Assembly (NCBI GenBank): GCA_001604405.1
Contig: LVBL01000012.1
Coordinates: 1 to 55,613, forward strand
DNA from: Spirochaetales bacterium Spiro_10
GTDB taxonomy: Bacteria; Spirochaetota; Spirochaetia; Treponematales; Treponemataceae
Direction of reading: 5' to 3'
DNA length: 55,613 nucleotides
The notes beneath the pieces are model-generated. The model ran no database searches and was not told where the DNA came from. It saw only the letters and a list, made by a program, of their open reading frames with translations. Shown here piece after piece: positions 1-15,050 of this stretch. The number at the start of each line of letters is the position of its first letter. Position 1 is the first letter of the stretch. A program made the translations under genes and the position numbers.

Positions 1-41
1 CCCCGACTTTACGGTCACGCCCTGGACTCTCAAAGAACACC

Positions 42-73
42 GAAATACGCGAACCCCGAAGGGTCCGTATTTC
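42..73. other. Hairpin of unknown function
   Basis: An 8-bp inverted repeat (GAAATACG at 42-49, CGTATTTC at 66-73) encloses an inner ACCC/GGGT stem with a CGAA tetraloop. No T-tract follows on either strand, so it is not a typical terminator. It lies downstream of the rpsG terminator, in the roughly 175 nt left before the window edge, where no ORF is convincing. It may belong to a structured RNA or to the end of a gene outside the window. Confidence 0.35.
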
Positions 74-176
74 AAAGCAAATGAAGTTTTACACGTTTGA
101 TCCGCTTTAGTCAAGAGCGGAAACCGGCAAACGTCCGTTCACGGGCCGTTGGGGGCCGAAAAACGCCGTTTTGTCG

Positions 177-214
177 AAAAAAAGGGGAATCCCTCGCGGA
201 ATTCCCCGTTTTTT
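177..214 (-). terminator. Rho-independent terminator after rpsG
   Basis: On the minus strand GGGGAATTCC pairs with GGATTCCCC (one bulged base) around a GCGAG loop, followed by seven T residues (complement of A 177-183). It lies 18 nt past the rpsG stop and probably ends the whole secE-rpoBC-rpsLG operon. A T-run on the plus strand (209-214) could let it act in both directions. Confidence 0.85.
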
Positions 215-231
215 GCCCTGAAGCTGAAAAT

Positions 232-702
232 CTACCAACGATAATGGGCGAAGGCCTTGTTGGCATCGGCCATCTTGTGGGTATCTTCCTTCTTCTTGTA
301 CGCCGTACCGGTCGTATTGAAGGCGTCAACGAGCTCGGCGGCGAGCCGCTCGGCCATTTCGTGACCGGAGCGCGCGCGGGCGGCGTTGATGATCCAGCGC
401 ATTCCGAGGGCCTCGCGGCGGGACTCGCGGATCTCGATCGGAACCTGATAGGTCGCGCCACCGACGCGTCGGCTCTTGACCTCGACCATCGGCTTAACGT
501 TATCCAGGGCCTTGAGGAAGACCTCGAGGGGCTCCTTCTCGGTCTTTTCCTTGATCTTGTCCATTGCGTCGTAGATGATGCGCATGCTGGTGGCCTTCTT
601 GCCGTCGAGCATCATGCGCGCGACGAACTTGGAGACGACCGGGCTGTGATACTTCGAATCGGGCGCGATGGGCCTGTCAATCGACTTGTTCTTTCTTCCC
701 AT
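232..702 (-). CDS. rpsG: 30S ribosomal protein S7
   Basis: Ribosomal protein S7 nucleates assembly of the 3' domain of 16S rRNA and contacts E-site tRNA in the 30S head. The 156-residue product has the family length and opens [12 protein letters not shown], followed by conserved blocks such as [19 protein letters not shown] and the C-terminal [21 protein letters not shown]. It is the last gene of the operon, 12 nt after rpsL, with a terminator just beyond. The start is preceded by an AGGAG-type site. fusA, which often follows rpsG, is absent from this side. Confidence 0.98.
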   Translation of the reverse strand: MGRKNKSIDRPIAPDSKYHSPVVSKFVARMMLDGKKATSMRIIYDAMDKIKEKTEKEPLEVFLKALDNVKPMVEVKSRRVGGATYQVPIEIRESRREALGMRWIINAARARSGHEMAERLAAELVDAFNTTGTAYKKKEDTHKMADANKAFAHYRW

Positions 703-714
703 AATACCCTCTCC

Positions 715-1089
715 TTACGCCTTTGGCCGCTTGGCGCCGTACTTAGAGCGGCTGCGCTTGCGGTCGGCGACTCCAAGCGTGTCCTTGCTTCCGCGGACGA
801 TGTGATAGCGAACACCGGGAAGGTCCTTGACGCGTCCGCCGCGGATAAGGACGACGGAGTGCTCCTGCAGGTTGTGGCCGATACCGGGGATATAGGCCGT
901 AACCTCGATACCGTTGCTGAGCCTGACGCGGGCTACCTTGCGGAGCGCCGAGTTCGGCTTCTTGGGCGTAACGGTCATGACGCGGGTACAAACCCCGCGG
1001 CGCTGGGGGCACGACTGAAGCGCCGGGCTCTTGGTCCGGTTCGCGATCGACTTGCGACCCTGCTTTATAAGTTGGTTAATCGTAGGCAT
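715..1089 (-). CDS. rpsL: 30S ribosomal protein S12
   Basis: S12 sits at the 30S decoding centre and controls accuracy. The 124-residue product aligns with E. coli S12 through [11 protein letters not shown] and the [14 protein letters not shown] loop. Lys43 and Lys88, the classical streptomycin-resistance positions, and the modifiable Asp89 are all wild type, so the sequence predicts streptomycin sensitivity at this target. It follows rpoC after an 87-nt gap and has an AGGAG site. That gap contains two short inverted repeats (ATCCGG...CCGGAT and GGTAAC...GTTACC) but no clear terminator or promoter. Confidence 0.98.
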   Translation of the reverse strand: MPTINQLIKQGRKSIANRTKSPALQSCPQRRGVCTRVMTVTPKKPNSALRKVARVRLSNGIEVTAYIPGIGHNLQEHSVVLIRGGRVKDLPGVRYHIVRGSKDTLGVADRKRSRSKYGAKRPKA

Positions 1090-1176
1090 CTGCCTTTTCT
1101 CCTATCATAATCCGGCCAGCACACCGGATTTTTGCTGTCTAGCGGTAACTAAGATACCCGTTACCGGTACCGAATG

Positions 1177-5406
<4,230 letters not shown>

Positions 5407-5418
5407 GTTCTTTCCTTA

Positions 5419-8922
<3,504 letters not shown>

Positions 8923-8995
8923 CCCATACCCCCTAAAACGGTATACAACGCGTTACGGACGCGGCCGGGCATGCGCCCGAGCGTCCGGAGACTGC

Positions 8996-9029
8996 AAAAA
9001 GGTCCCCGCCGGCTTCCCGGCAGGAACCT
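8996..9029 (-). terminator. Attenuator between rplL and rpoB
   Basis: The minus-strand RNA folds into a fully paired 13-bp stem (9017-9029 with 9000-9012, two G-U pairs), a GAAG loop and a run of five T. The two wobble pairs favour the minus-strand RNA over the opposite strand. Partial termination between rplL and rpoB is known from E. coli, where it keeps L7/L12 in excess of polymerase; the same role is inferred here. The rest of the 8923-9087 gap shows no gene and only a short GGCC hairpin near the rplL stop. Confidence 0.85.
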
Positions 9030-9087
9030 TTCGAGAAAAATACGTTACTACGCAACTCGGCCGCGAGGGCCGGGTTTCGCATCAAAA

Positions 9088-9471
9088 TCAGGCAACCTCG
9101 ACCACGCCGCCGGCGGCGGTGATCGCTTCCTTGATCTTGTTCGCTTCGTCCTTGGAAACGTTCTCCTTGAGGGTCTTGGGAGCTCCCTCGACGAGATCCT
9201 TCGCTTCCTTCAGGCCGAGACCGGTAACGGTCCGGACTTCCTTGATGACGGCGATCTTCTTGTCGTCGGCGGAAAGGCCCTTGAGGGTGACGGTGAACTC
9301 GGTCTGCTCCTCGGCGGCGGGGGCGGCGGCTCCGCCACCGGCCATGACGGCGACGGGAGCGGCGGCGGTAACGCCGAACTTCTCTTCCATCGCCTTCACG
9401 AGTTCGGAGACCTCGAGAACGGTCATTTCCGCGATCGCGTCCAGAATCTGCTCATTGGTTAAAGCTGCCAT
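9088..9471 (-). CDS. rplL: 50S ribosomal protein L7/L12
   Basis: L7/L12 forms the flexible ribosomal stalk that recruits translational GTPases. The 127-residue product has the N-terminal dimerisation helices (to about residue 33), an Ala/Gly-rich hinge near 36-52 and the C-terminal domain with [20 protein letters not shown]. The start is preceded by TAGGAGAAG. A 155-nt hairpin-rich spacer separates it from rplJ, which may help its higher expression. Confidence 0.98.
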   Translation of the reverse strand: MAALTNEQILDAIAEMTVLEVSELVKAMEEKFGVTAAAPVAVMAGGGAAAPAAEEQTEFTVTLKGLSADDKKIAVIKEVRTVTGLGLKEAKDLVEGAPKTLKENVSKDEANKIKEAITAAGGVVEVA

Positions 9472-9497
9472 ATTATCTTCTCCTACAGTGTTCTATC

Positions 9498-9597
9498 CGG
9501 TTCCTGGGAACCGTCGTTCCGTACGGCGCCAGGCGCCGTCGGGACGTATTTTCGCGCGGGACAGGACGACAGCCATGAGAGGCGGAACGAGGTTCCG
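9498..9597 (-). promoter_or_regulatory. Hairpin-rich leader of rplL
   Basis: The rplJ-rplL spacer (9472-9626) holds three compact perfect inverted repeats: 9498-9513 (CGGTTCC/GGAACCG), 9523-9539 (ACGGC/GCCGT core) and 9583-9597 (CGGAAC/GTTCCG). None has a T-tract, so they look like mRNA structure or processing sites rather than terminators. No promoter was recognised. Their role is inferred only from position upstream of the stalk-protein gene. Confidence 0.4.
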
Positions 9598-9626
9598 ATT
9601 CCCCATGAAGCCTGACCCGCGTCTTG

Positions 9627-10133
9627 TTACGCCTCGGCCTTCTTGTCCGCCACTGCCTGCAGAGTGCGGGCCAGCTTGGAAGTCGTGGCCTGCAACGCGG
9701 ACATAAACATCGAGATAAGCTCTTTCTTGCTCGGAAGCTTCGAGAACGCCTCGATCTTCTTCGCGTCGTAGATCTCGCCGTCGATAAGCGCGCCCTTGAT
9801 AACGAGGGCGGGCGTCTCCTTGGAGAAATCAAACAGTATCTTGGCTATGGAGTTCGTCTCCTCGGAAGAGAGCGCCACCGCGGTGGGCCCCAAGAGGTAC
9901 GACGAAACGTCAGCCTTCTTCATCTCCTCGAACGCGATGCGCGCGAAATTGTTCTTCACGACCTTGTAGGCGCATCCCTTCTCGCGGAGCTGGCCGCGGA
10001 GGGCGGTTATCTGCTCCACGGTGAGACCGCGGTATTCGGTGAAGATATAGTCGTTCGCGGCGTCGAATCGCGCCTTGATGTCCGCGATCGCCTGGGTCTT
10101 CGCGGGCTGGAGTTTTTTCGCTTTTACGGCCAT
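9627..10133 (-). CDS. rplJ: 50S ribosomal protein L10
   Basis: L10 anchors L7/L12 dimers to 23S rRNA at the stalk base. The 168-residue product shows the family pattern of an N-terminal RNA-binding domain (IFTEYRGLTVEQITALRGQL) and a C-terminal L12-binding helix. The start codon is 2 nt after the rplA stop, so the usual structured L10 leader cannot lie between the two genes. If L10 autoregulation exists, the element must be inside rplA or elsewhere. Confidence 0.97.
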   Translation of the reverse strand: MAVKAKKLQPAKTQAIADIKARFDAANDYIFTEYRGLTVEQITALRGQLREKGCAYKVVKNNFARIAFEEMKKADVSSYLLGPTAVALSSEETNSIAKILFDFSKETPALVIKGALIDGEIYDAKKIEAFSKLPSKKELISMFMSALQATTSKLARTLQAVADKKAEA

Positions 10134-10135
10134 GG

Positions 10136-10816
10136 TTACTCTCCTACCTTATAATCAACCCACACGCCGGGGCCCATGGTAGAGCTCACGGACACGGACT
10201 GGACGAAATCGGCCTTCGCGTCGGACGGTTTCTTGCGCGACATCTCGACAAGGAAGGCGTTGATGTTCTCGACGATCTTGTCGGGGCTCATGGAGACCTT
10301 TCCGACCGCGAGATGGATGACACCGGTCTTGTCAGCGCGGAACTCGGTGCGGCCCTTCTTGAGCTCCCCGATCGCGGCGGCGATGTCGTTGGTGACCGTT
10401 CCGGTCTTCGGGTTCGGCATGAGACCCTTGCGGCCGAGCACCATACCGAGGCGTCCGACGTCTTTCATCATGTCGGGAGTGGCGACGGCGATGTCGAACT
10501 CGAGCCATCCGCCCTTCACCTTCTCGATATACTCGTCGGCGCCGGCGTACGCGGCTCCGGCGGCGAGGGCTTCCTGAACGCGGTCGTCCTTACAGAAGAC
10601 GATTACCTTCTTCTCTCCCCTGAACTGGTTGGGAAGGACGACGGTGTCGCGCACGGACTGGCTCTTGCCGAGCTTGAGGCACACGTGCACCTCGACGGTC
10701 TCGTCGAACTTGGCGAACTTGAGTTCCTTCACGAGGGCTACGGCCTTTTCGAGGTCATAAGCCTTCATGGAATCATACTTCTTGAGCGCTTCGCGATAGT
10801 TTTTTCCGTGTTTCAT
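10136..10816 (-). CDS. rplA: 50S ribosomal protein L1
   Basis: L1 forms the mobile L1 stalk at the ribosomal E site and in many bacteria represses its own L11-L1 operon by binding the mRNA leader. The 226-residue product has the conserved GRKGLMPNPKTGTVT loop and an N-terminal MKHGKNYREA. It starts 1 nt after rplK and is followed 2 nt later by rplJ, so L11, L1 and L10 are translationally linked. Confidence 0.97.
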   Translation of the reverse strand: MKHGKNYREALKKYDSMKAYDLEKAVALVKELKFAKFDETVEVHVCLKLGKSQSVRDTVVLPNQFRGEKKVIVFCKDDRVQEALAAGAAYAGADEYIEKVKGGWLEFDIAVATPDMMKDVGRLGMVLGRKGLMPNPKTGTVTNDIAAAIGELKKGRTEFRADKTGVIHLAVGKVSMSPDKIVENINAFLVEMSRKKPSDAKADFVQSVSVSSTMGPGVWVDYKVGE

Positions 10817-10817
10817 G

Positions 10818-11249
10818 TTATCGCTCCACCTCTACGCCCATGCTCCGCGCCGTTCCCGCGATGATCTTCTTCGCGGCCTCGATGTCGTTCGCGTTGATGT
10901 CGGGCATCTTTATTTTGGCGATCTCCTCGAGCTTCGCCTTGGAAAGGGTTCCGACCTTCTGGGCCGCGGGACTCGAAGATCCCTTGGGAAGGTTGCACGC
11001 CTTCTTGATGAGGACGGAAGCCGGGGGCGTCTTGAGGATAAACGTGAAGGTCTTGTCCGAGAAGACGGTGATGACGACCGGGATGATGAGCCCGGTCTCC
11101 ATCGTCTTCGTGCGGTCGTTGAACTGCTGCACGAACTGCGGAGCACTGACACCGTGGGGACCAAGCGCGGGTCCGACGGGAGGGGCCGGCGTGGCCTTTC
11201 CCGCGGGGCACTGCAGCTTGATCAGGGCAGTGATCTTTTTCTTTGCCAT
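10818..11249 (-). CDS. rplK: 50S ribosomal protein L11
   Basis: L11 builds the GTPase-associated centre with 23S rRNA and is the thiostrepton-binding partner. The 143-residue product contains the proline-rich N-terminal block with [12 protein letters not shown] and the C-terminal RNA-binding domain ending near [12 protein letters not shown]. It opens a tight L11-L1-L10 group behind a structured 124-nt leader. An AGGAGAA site precedes the ATG. Confidence 0.98.
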   Translation of the reverse strand: MAKKKITALIKLQCPAGKATPAPPVGPALGPHGVSAPQFVQQFNDRTKTMETGLIIPVVITVFSDKTFTFILKTPPASVLIKKACNLPKGSSSPAAQKVGTLSKAKLEEIAKIKMPDINANDIEAAKKIIAGTARSMGVEVER

Positions 11250-11373
11250 AAGGTTCTCCTATGTGGTGATAGCGGGGCGACCGCGCGACGCGCGAGACGG
11301 AATCCCCTCCCATATGTAAGAACAAGGAACCCGTTCCCGCCGAGGCGGAACGCCGGACCCCCTATCTCGCATG
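11250..11373 (-). promoter_or_regulatory. Structured leader upstream of rplK
   Basis: The nusG-rplK spacer contains a strong hairpin (11332-11341 with 11344-11352, loop GA, one bulge) and a second GC-rich repeat (CGCGCGACGCGCG near 11281). In other bacteria the rplK leader is the L1-binding autoregulatory site, so that role is possible here. No -10/-35 pair or T-tract was found, so transcription probably reads through from nusG. Confidence 0.4.
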
Positions 11374-11931
11374 CTATGTTTTCTCTACCTGCAAAAGATC
11401 GACTTCGACCGGGGTAGCCCGGCTGAAAATTTCAACCATTACGCGGAGCTTGTTGCGCTCCAGATTGACTTCCTCGATGACGCCGGTAAAGGAGTCGAAC
11501 GGGCCGTCGATGATCTTGACGGTCTCTCCGACCGAGAAGGACTGCTTGATCCTGGGGGATTTCTCGCCCTTGATCTCGCCGGCCTTCTGCAATATGGACT
11601 TCGCCTCGTCGGGGGTTATCGGCTGGGGCTTGACGCCGCCGGGGGTACCCACGAAACCGGTCACGCCGGTGATCTTGCGGATCGCCGAACAGGTGGCCTT
11701 CCAGCCGAGGTCGGGAAGGTCCATCTCGACGAGGATGTAACCGGGAAGGAATTTCTTCGTTACGCTGCGCTTCTTTCCGTCCTTGACCTCGACGACCTCT
11801 TCGATCGGCACCTTGATGTCGAGCACGACCTCGCGGGAGATATCCCCGTTGTCCATGAGGGAGCGGATAGTCTTCTCAATCTTATTCTCGTACCCGGAAT
11901 AGGTATGAAGAATATACCAGCCTTTTGACAT
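11374..11931 (-). CDS. nusG: Transcription termination/antitermination protein NusG
   Basis: NusG binds the polymerase clamp through its NGN domain and Rho or S10 through its KOW domain. The 185-residue product starts MSKGWYILHTYSGYENKIEK, typical of NGN. It ends in a KOW domain around residues 130-183 (FSVGETVKIIDGPFDSFTGV). It lies 9 nt after secE, the near-universal secE-nusG pairing. Confidence 0.98.
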   Translation of the reverse strand: MSKGWYILHTYSGYENKIEKTIRSLMDNGDISREVVLDIKVPIEEVVEVKDGKKRSVTKKFLPGYILVEMDLPDLGWKATCSAIRKITGVTGFVGTPGGVKPQPITPDEAKSILQKAGEIKGEKSPRIKQSFSVGETVKIIDGPFDSFTGVIEEVNLERNKLRVMVEIFSRATPVEVDLLQVEKT

Positions 11932-11940
11932 TACCTGCGC

Positions 11941-12120
11941 CTAGAAAACAAGGTTTATACCGGCTACAAGAAGAGCATCAAGCAAACCGAGCAAAGCGGC
12001 TACGATAATCGTGGAAACCACGACCACCTTGACTGAGGAAATGACGTCGTCGCGAGTCGGCCATACGACCTTATAGAGCTCGCCGACGCACTCTTTGAAA
12101 AACTGGACGATTTTCGACAT
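11941..12120 (-). CDS. secE: Preprotein translocase subunit SecE
   Basis: SecE is the small clamp subunit of the SecYEG channel in the inner membrane. The chosen start gives 59 residues (MSKIVQFFKECVGELYKVVW), with the conserved amphipathic KVVWPTRDDV motif and one C-terminal membrane helix, as in single-span SecE proteins. An AGGTGG site lies directly upstream. A longer in-frame start at 12165 would add 15 Arg-rich residues without a ribosome site, so it was not used. Confidence 0.95.
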   Translation of the reverse strand: MSKIVQFFKECVGELYKVVWPTRDDVISSVKVVVVSTIIVAALLGLLDALLVAGINLVF

Positions 12121-12187
12121 ACCAGTCCACCTACCATACGTATGCTTGTTCCGGAGGCGCCGCATGCGGCGGCGCGGGCGAAACGTA

Positions 12188-12260
12188 CAGGTCAGGCAGG
12201 ACTCGAACCCGCAACATTCGGTTTTGGAGACCGACGCTCTACCATTAGAGCTACTGACCT
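12188..12260 (-). tRNA. tRNA-Trp (CCA anticodon)
   Basis: A 73-nt cloverleaf reads 5'-AGGTCAG...CTGACCT with a G discriminator. The D-arm is AGCTC/GAGC, the anticodon stem TCGGT/ACCGA and the T-arm GCGGGTTCGAGTCCTGC. The anticodon loop CTCCAAA gives CCA, for tryptophan. The 3' CCA is not encoded, so it must be added by CCA-adding enzyme. It is co-transcribed with rpmG and secE. Confidence 0.95.
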
Positions 12261-12350
12261 AGGAGACGCGGAAGGCCTCTTCGAAGCCGTCCGCCGCTCC
12301 CGGCGAACGCGGCAACGCCGCTTGTCCGCCTAGCCCCTGCGGGCGTCCGC

Positions 12351-12521
12351 TTACTTTACCTTCGTTTCCTTGTGAAGGGTGTGCTTGCGGTCGAACGGGC
12401 AATACTTGCTGAGCTCAAGCTTCGCCTGGGTGTTCTTGCGGTTCTTCTTGGTCGTATAGTTCTTGCGCTTGCACTCGCTGCACTGCATCGCGATAATCTC
12501 GACCGATGTCTTTTTAGCCAT
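12351..12521 (-). CDS. rpmG: 50S ribosomal protein L33
   Basis: L33 is a small 50S protein near the E site. The 56-residue ORF starts [20 protein letters not shown] and ends [11 protein letters not shown], a clear L33 pattern. The zinc-ribbon form needs Cys-x2-Cys twice. Here Cys14, Cys17 and Cys41 are present but the fourth ligand is Asp44 (YCPFDRKHT), so zinc binding is uncertain. It lies between tRNA-Thr and tRNA-Trp with the ATG at 12519-12521. Confidence 0.93.
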   Translation of the reverse strand: MAKKTSVEIIAMQCSECKRKNYTTKKNRKNTQAKLELSKYCPFDRKHTLHKETKVK

Positions 12522-12590
12522 ATATAACCCCTTCCTGATTCGGAAAAACTGCTGGATACCGGAAAAACAGATCCCGGAACGGCACTATCG

Positions 12591-12663
12591 AGCTCCCGAG
12601 CGGGATCGAACCGCTGACCTCAACCTTACCATGGTTGCGCTCTGCCGACTGAGCTACAGGAGC
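12591..12663 (-). tRNA. tRNA-Thr (GGT anticodon)
   Basis: A 73-nt cloverleaf begins GCTCCTG and closes with CGGGAGC and a T discriminator. The anticodon arm CAACC-ATGGTAA-GGTTG gives GGT (threonine), and the T-arm is GCGGTTCGATCCCGC. CCA is not encoded. It is the first transcribed gene of the secE/nusG/rpoBC operon, starting about 34 nt downstream of the predicted start site. Confidence 0.95.
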
Positions 12664-12703
12664 AAAACAAACGCGCGCGTCAGAGTGATAAAGACGCTCG
12701 CCC

Positions 12704-12732
12704 AAAGTAGCAGAACACCTCCGCTTTGTCAA
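12704..12732 (-). promoter_or_regulatory. Sigma-70 promoter of the tRNA-Thr/rpoBC operon
   Basis: A perfect -35 TTGACA (12727-12732) is separated by 17 nt from a -10 TACTTT (12704-12709) on the minus strand, about 40 nt upstream of tRNA-Thr. It is one of the best promoters in the window, as expected for a translation/transcription operon. The 12664-12808 gap holds this promoter, and possibly a divergent one for the phospholipase gene, but no ORF. Confidence 0.9.
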
Positions 12733-12795
12733 GGGAATTCCATACCACGTACGCACATGCGGCGGGCGGAAATAGCCAGGCGAGGCTAAAATGGG

Positions 12796-12801
12796 TATAC
12801 T
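12796..12801 (+). promoter_or_regulatory. -10 box of a probable leaderless promoter (phospholipase)
   Basis: TATACT lies 7 nt upstream of the ATG at 12809, with a 4/6 match to -35 (TAGCCA, 12773-12778) at 17-nt spacing. If it is used, the transcript would start at or next to the start codon. The competing ATG at 12791 has a GAGG sequence 5 nt upstream but would lie ahead of the transcript. Confidence 0.5.
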
Positions 12802-12808
12802 TGAGCGC

Positions 12809-13708
12809 ATGAAGTGGGCCTTGGTCTTGTCGGGAGGCGGAGCGCGCGGACTTGCGCATATTGGGGTACTCGAGGCCTTCGAGGAACTGGGCGTTCCCCG
12901 GCCCTCCCTCGTCGTCGGCTGCTCCATGGGGGCGATAATCGGCGGACTTTTTGCCACCGGGATGTCGCCTGCCGAGATGAAATCCTTTCTGGGCAAGGAC
13001 TTCTCGATAACCGACTTCATGACCGACCCCTCAAAAACCCTCCCCTTCGGGATGTTTTCGCGCCTCCTCCGCATCGGGAAGGGCATAAAAAACGCCTTCT
13101 CGGGCAACGGCCTCGATTCCGGCGACAAACTCGGGGAATTGCTCGCCGAGATGACCGACGGGGCGACCTTTGCCCATACTGCCATCCCCTTTGCCTGCAA
13201 CGCGACCGACCTCTGTACCGGCCGGGAGATCGTGCCCGAGGAGGGACCGATCGCGGAGGCGATCCGGGCCTCGGCCTCGTTCCCGGGGGTCTTTTCGCCC
13301 GTACACGCGGGGGGCTGCCTCCTCGCGGACGGATACCTGAGCCACAACACCCCGGTATGGATCGCGCGCAAGCGGGGATTCTCCCGGGTACTCGCGGTCA
13401 ACCTCGACGAGTTCGGTCGCATGGGCCGGGAAGACCTCGGGACGCCGATAGACGTACTGCTGAGGGCCTTCGATTGTACCGTCAATGCGCGCAAGACCCG
13501 GGCGATCGACCGCCCGACGACGCATTTAACCGTGAGCAACGACCGGTCGCCCTTCGACTTCGACCGGCCGCTCGAGCAGATCGCCTTCGGCTACGAGGCG
13601 ACGATGAGACAACGGGCCGTAACCGACGCCTTCTTCGCCCCCGGCTTCCGCGGGATGGTCCGGCGGGGTATACTGGCCCGGAAAGAACGAAAGGAGCAAA
13701 CGACGTGA
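12809..13708 (+). CDS. Patatin-like phospholipase, RssA family
   Basis: This is a predicted cytoplasmic or membrane-associated serine lipid acyl hydrolase. It has the patatin signatures: oxyanion GGGARG just after the start, nucleophile motif GCSMG, and DG of the Ser-Asp dyad in [12 protein letters not shown]. The start at [14 protein letters not shown] (299 residues) matches the usual start of the family and follows a -10 box by 7 nt. An ATG at 12791 would add six residues. It overlaps the next gene by 4 nt (GTGA). The substrate is unknown, and coupling to serine acetyltransferase does not define it. Confidence 0.9.
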   Translation: MKWALVLSGGGARGLAHIGVLEAFEELGVPRPSLVVGCSMGAIIGGLFATGMSPAEMKSFLGKDFSITDFMTDPSKTLPFGMFSRLLRIGKGIKNAFSGNGLDSGDKLGELLAEMTDGATFAHTAIPFACNATDLCTGREIVPEEGPIAEAIRASASFPGVFSPVHAGGCLLADGYLSHNTPVWIARKRGFSRVLAVNLDEFGRMGREDLGTPIDVLLRAFDCTVNARKTRAIDRPTTHLTVSNDRSPFDFDRPLEQIAFGYEATMRQRAVTDAFFAPGFRGMVRRGILARKERKEQTT

Positions 13709-14562
13709 GCAACCTGGACGAACGCATCGAGCGGATACTGGAGAGCTATACCGAGCACGGGGGGATCAACCTCGCCGACGCGCAGAACTTCCCGAACCGG
13801 GAGAGCGTCGTCGCCGTCCTCACCGACCTCGAAAACGTGATATTCCCCGGCTTCCGCGAGGATTACAGCCTTGACCGCGAGTCCCTCCGGTTCGTGATCG
13901 GGGAACGCCTCCACCGCATCGTCAAAAACCTGACGAACGAGGTCCTGAAGGCGATCAAATACATCTGCACGATCTCCGGGCGGGACGGGGCCGGGTGCTA
14001 CAAGTACTCGGAGCAGATCGTCCTCGCGCTCATCGACGAGATACCCGAATTCCGCCGTCTTTCCTGCACCGACGCCAAGGCCGCCCTCGACGGAGACCCC
14101 GCGGCGCGCAGTAGCGAGGAGGTCATCCTCTCGTACCCCGGACTCGAGGCCCTCCTCGTCCACCGGATCGCCCACTTCCTCTATTCGCGCGGGGTGCCGA
14201 TCATCCCCCGGATCATGAGCGAGTACGTCCACGGACGCACCGGCATCGACATCCATCCCGGCTCGTCCATCGGCGAGGAGTGCTTTATCGACCACGGTAC
14301 GGGCGTCGTTATCGGGGAAACCTGCGTTATCGGCCGCCACGTCAAGATCTACCAGGGGGTAACCCTCGGGGCCCTGAGCGTCAAAAAGGCGATGGCCGAC
14401 AAAAAAAGGCACCCGACTATAGAAGATAACGTGACGATCTACGCCGGGGCGACGATCCTGGGCGGGGAAACGGTGATCGGGGAAGGGAGCGTGATCGGGG
14501 GAAACACCTGGATTACCGAGTCCTGCCCCCCGAAGAGCAAGATCTACAACCGCCCCTCATGA
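13705..14562 (+). CDS. Serine O-acetyltransferase
   Basis: This enzyme acetylates serine with acetyl-CoA in the first step of cysteine synthesis. The C-terminal half is a left-handed beta-helix of hexapeptide repeats ([20 protein letters not shown], then [12 protein letters not shown]), with the SAT signatures [18 protein letters not shown] and [19 protein letters not shown]. The GTG start at 13705 has AAGGAG 8 nt upstream and overlaps the phospholipase stop, giving 285 residues. The long N-terminal helical region suits EpsC-type SATs. No cysteine synthase gene lies nearby. Confidence 0.92.
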   Translation: MSNLDERIERILESYTEHGGINLADAQNFPNRESVVAVLTDLENVIFPGFREDYSLDRESLRFVIGERLHRIVKNLTNEVLKAIKYICTISGRDGAGCYKYSEQIVLALIDEIPEFRRLSCTDAKAALDGDPAARSSEEVILSYPGLEALLVHRIAHFLYSRGVPIIPRIMSEYVHGRTGIDIHPGSSIGEECFIDHGTGVVIGETCVIGRHVKIYQGVTLGALSVKKAMADKKRHPTIEDNVTIYAGATILGGETVIGEGSVIGGNTWITESCPPKSKIYNRPS

Positions 14563-14939
14563 CCGGCGCGACGCGTTTCCGTATCCTCGACGCCCTCATC
14601 ATCGCCCTCGTGGCGGGCCTCGCCCTCGCCTCCGGGATAGGCATCTACGCCAACCGGGGCGCGCGGGCGACGCTCGTCGTCGAGACGCGGGACGGGAAAT
14701 ACCTCTACGACCTCGAAACCGACCGCGACATCGCGGTTTCGGGCCCGCTCGGGGAGACGCACATCCATATCGAGGGGGGAGAGGCCCGCTTTCACGACTC
14801 CCCCTGCCCGAACAAGACCTGCGTCGCCGCACCGCCCGTCTCCAAGGTCGGCGACTGGGGGGCGTGCCTGCCGAACGAGGTCATGATGCGCGTCGAGGGC
14901 GCACCCGAGACGGACGAAATAGACATCATCGCGCGGTAA
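14559..14939 (+). CDS. NusG-II-domain membrane-anchored protein
   Basis: A 126-residue protein with one N-terminal membrane segment (about residues 9-28) and an extracytoplasmic NusG-domain-II fold, recognised by DSPCPNKTC followed by WGACLPNEV. Family members are small envelope proteins of unknown role, often near redox or quinone genes. The two cysteine positions, CPNKTC and CLPN, are conserved. It overlaps the serine acetyltransferase by ATGA, completing a coupled three-gene operon. Function was not assigned. Confidence 0.8.
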   Translation: MTGATRFRILDALIIALVAGLALASGIGIYANRGARATLVVETRDGKYLYDLETDRDIAVSGPLGETHIHIEGGEARFHDSPCPNKTCVAAPPVSKVGDWGACLPNEVMMRVEGAPETDEIDIIAR

Positions 14940-15002
14940 TCCCCCTCCCCCATTCTGCCGATACTCGAAGGGTAAAAATCTCGAATTTCTTCAATTAGAA
15001 CT

Positions 15003-15031
15003 TTGGAATTTGCCCCTTTCGGGAGTAGAAT
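15003..15031 (+). promoter_or_regulatory. Promoter of the giant repeat protein
   Basis: TTGGAA (15003-15008), 17 nt, then TAGAAT (15026-15031) gives a start near 15038 and a short leader with GTGGGAG before the ATG at 15051. The 14940-15050 gap contains this promoter and nothing else recognised. No terminator was found after the preceding operon. Confidence 0.65.
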
Positions 15032-15050
15032 TACACGTGGGAGTCCATTA

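Noticed and set aside
97-1110. A 337-codon plus-strand frame over rpsG and rpsL
   Set aside because: It is antisense to two certain ribosomal protein genes and crosses the terminator; no family resemblance.
10139-10200. L10 leader RNA upstream of rplJ
   Set aside because: The intergenic space is only 2 nt, and I could not identify the conserved structure inside the rplA end.
12791-12808. Earlier ATG for the patatin-like gene
   Set aside because: It has a GAGG at good spacing, but the TATACT box lies between it and the ATG at 12809, which matches the family start; still possible if another promoter is used.
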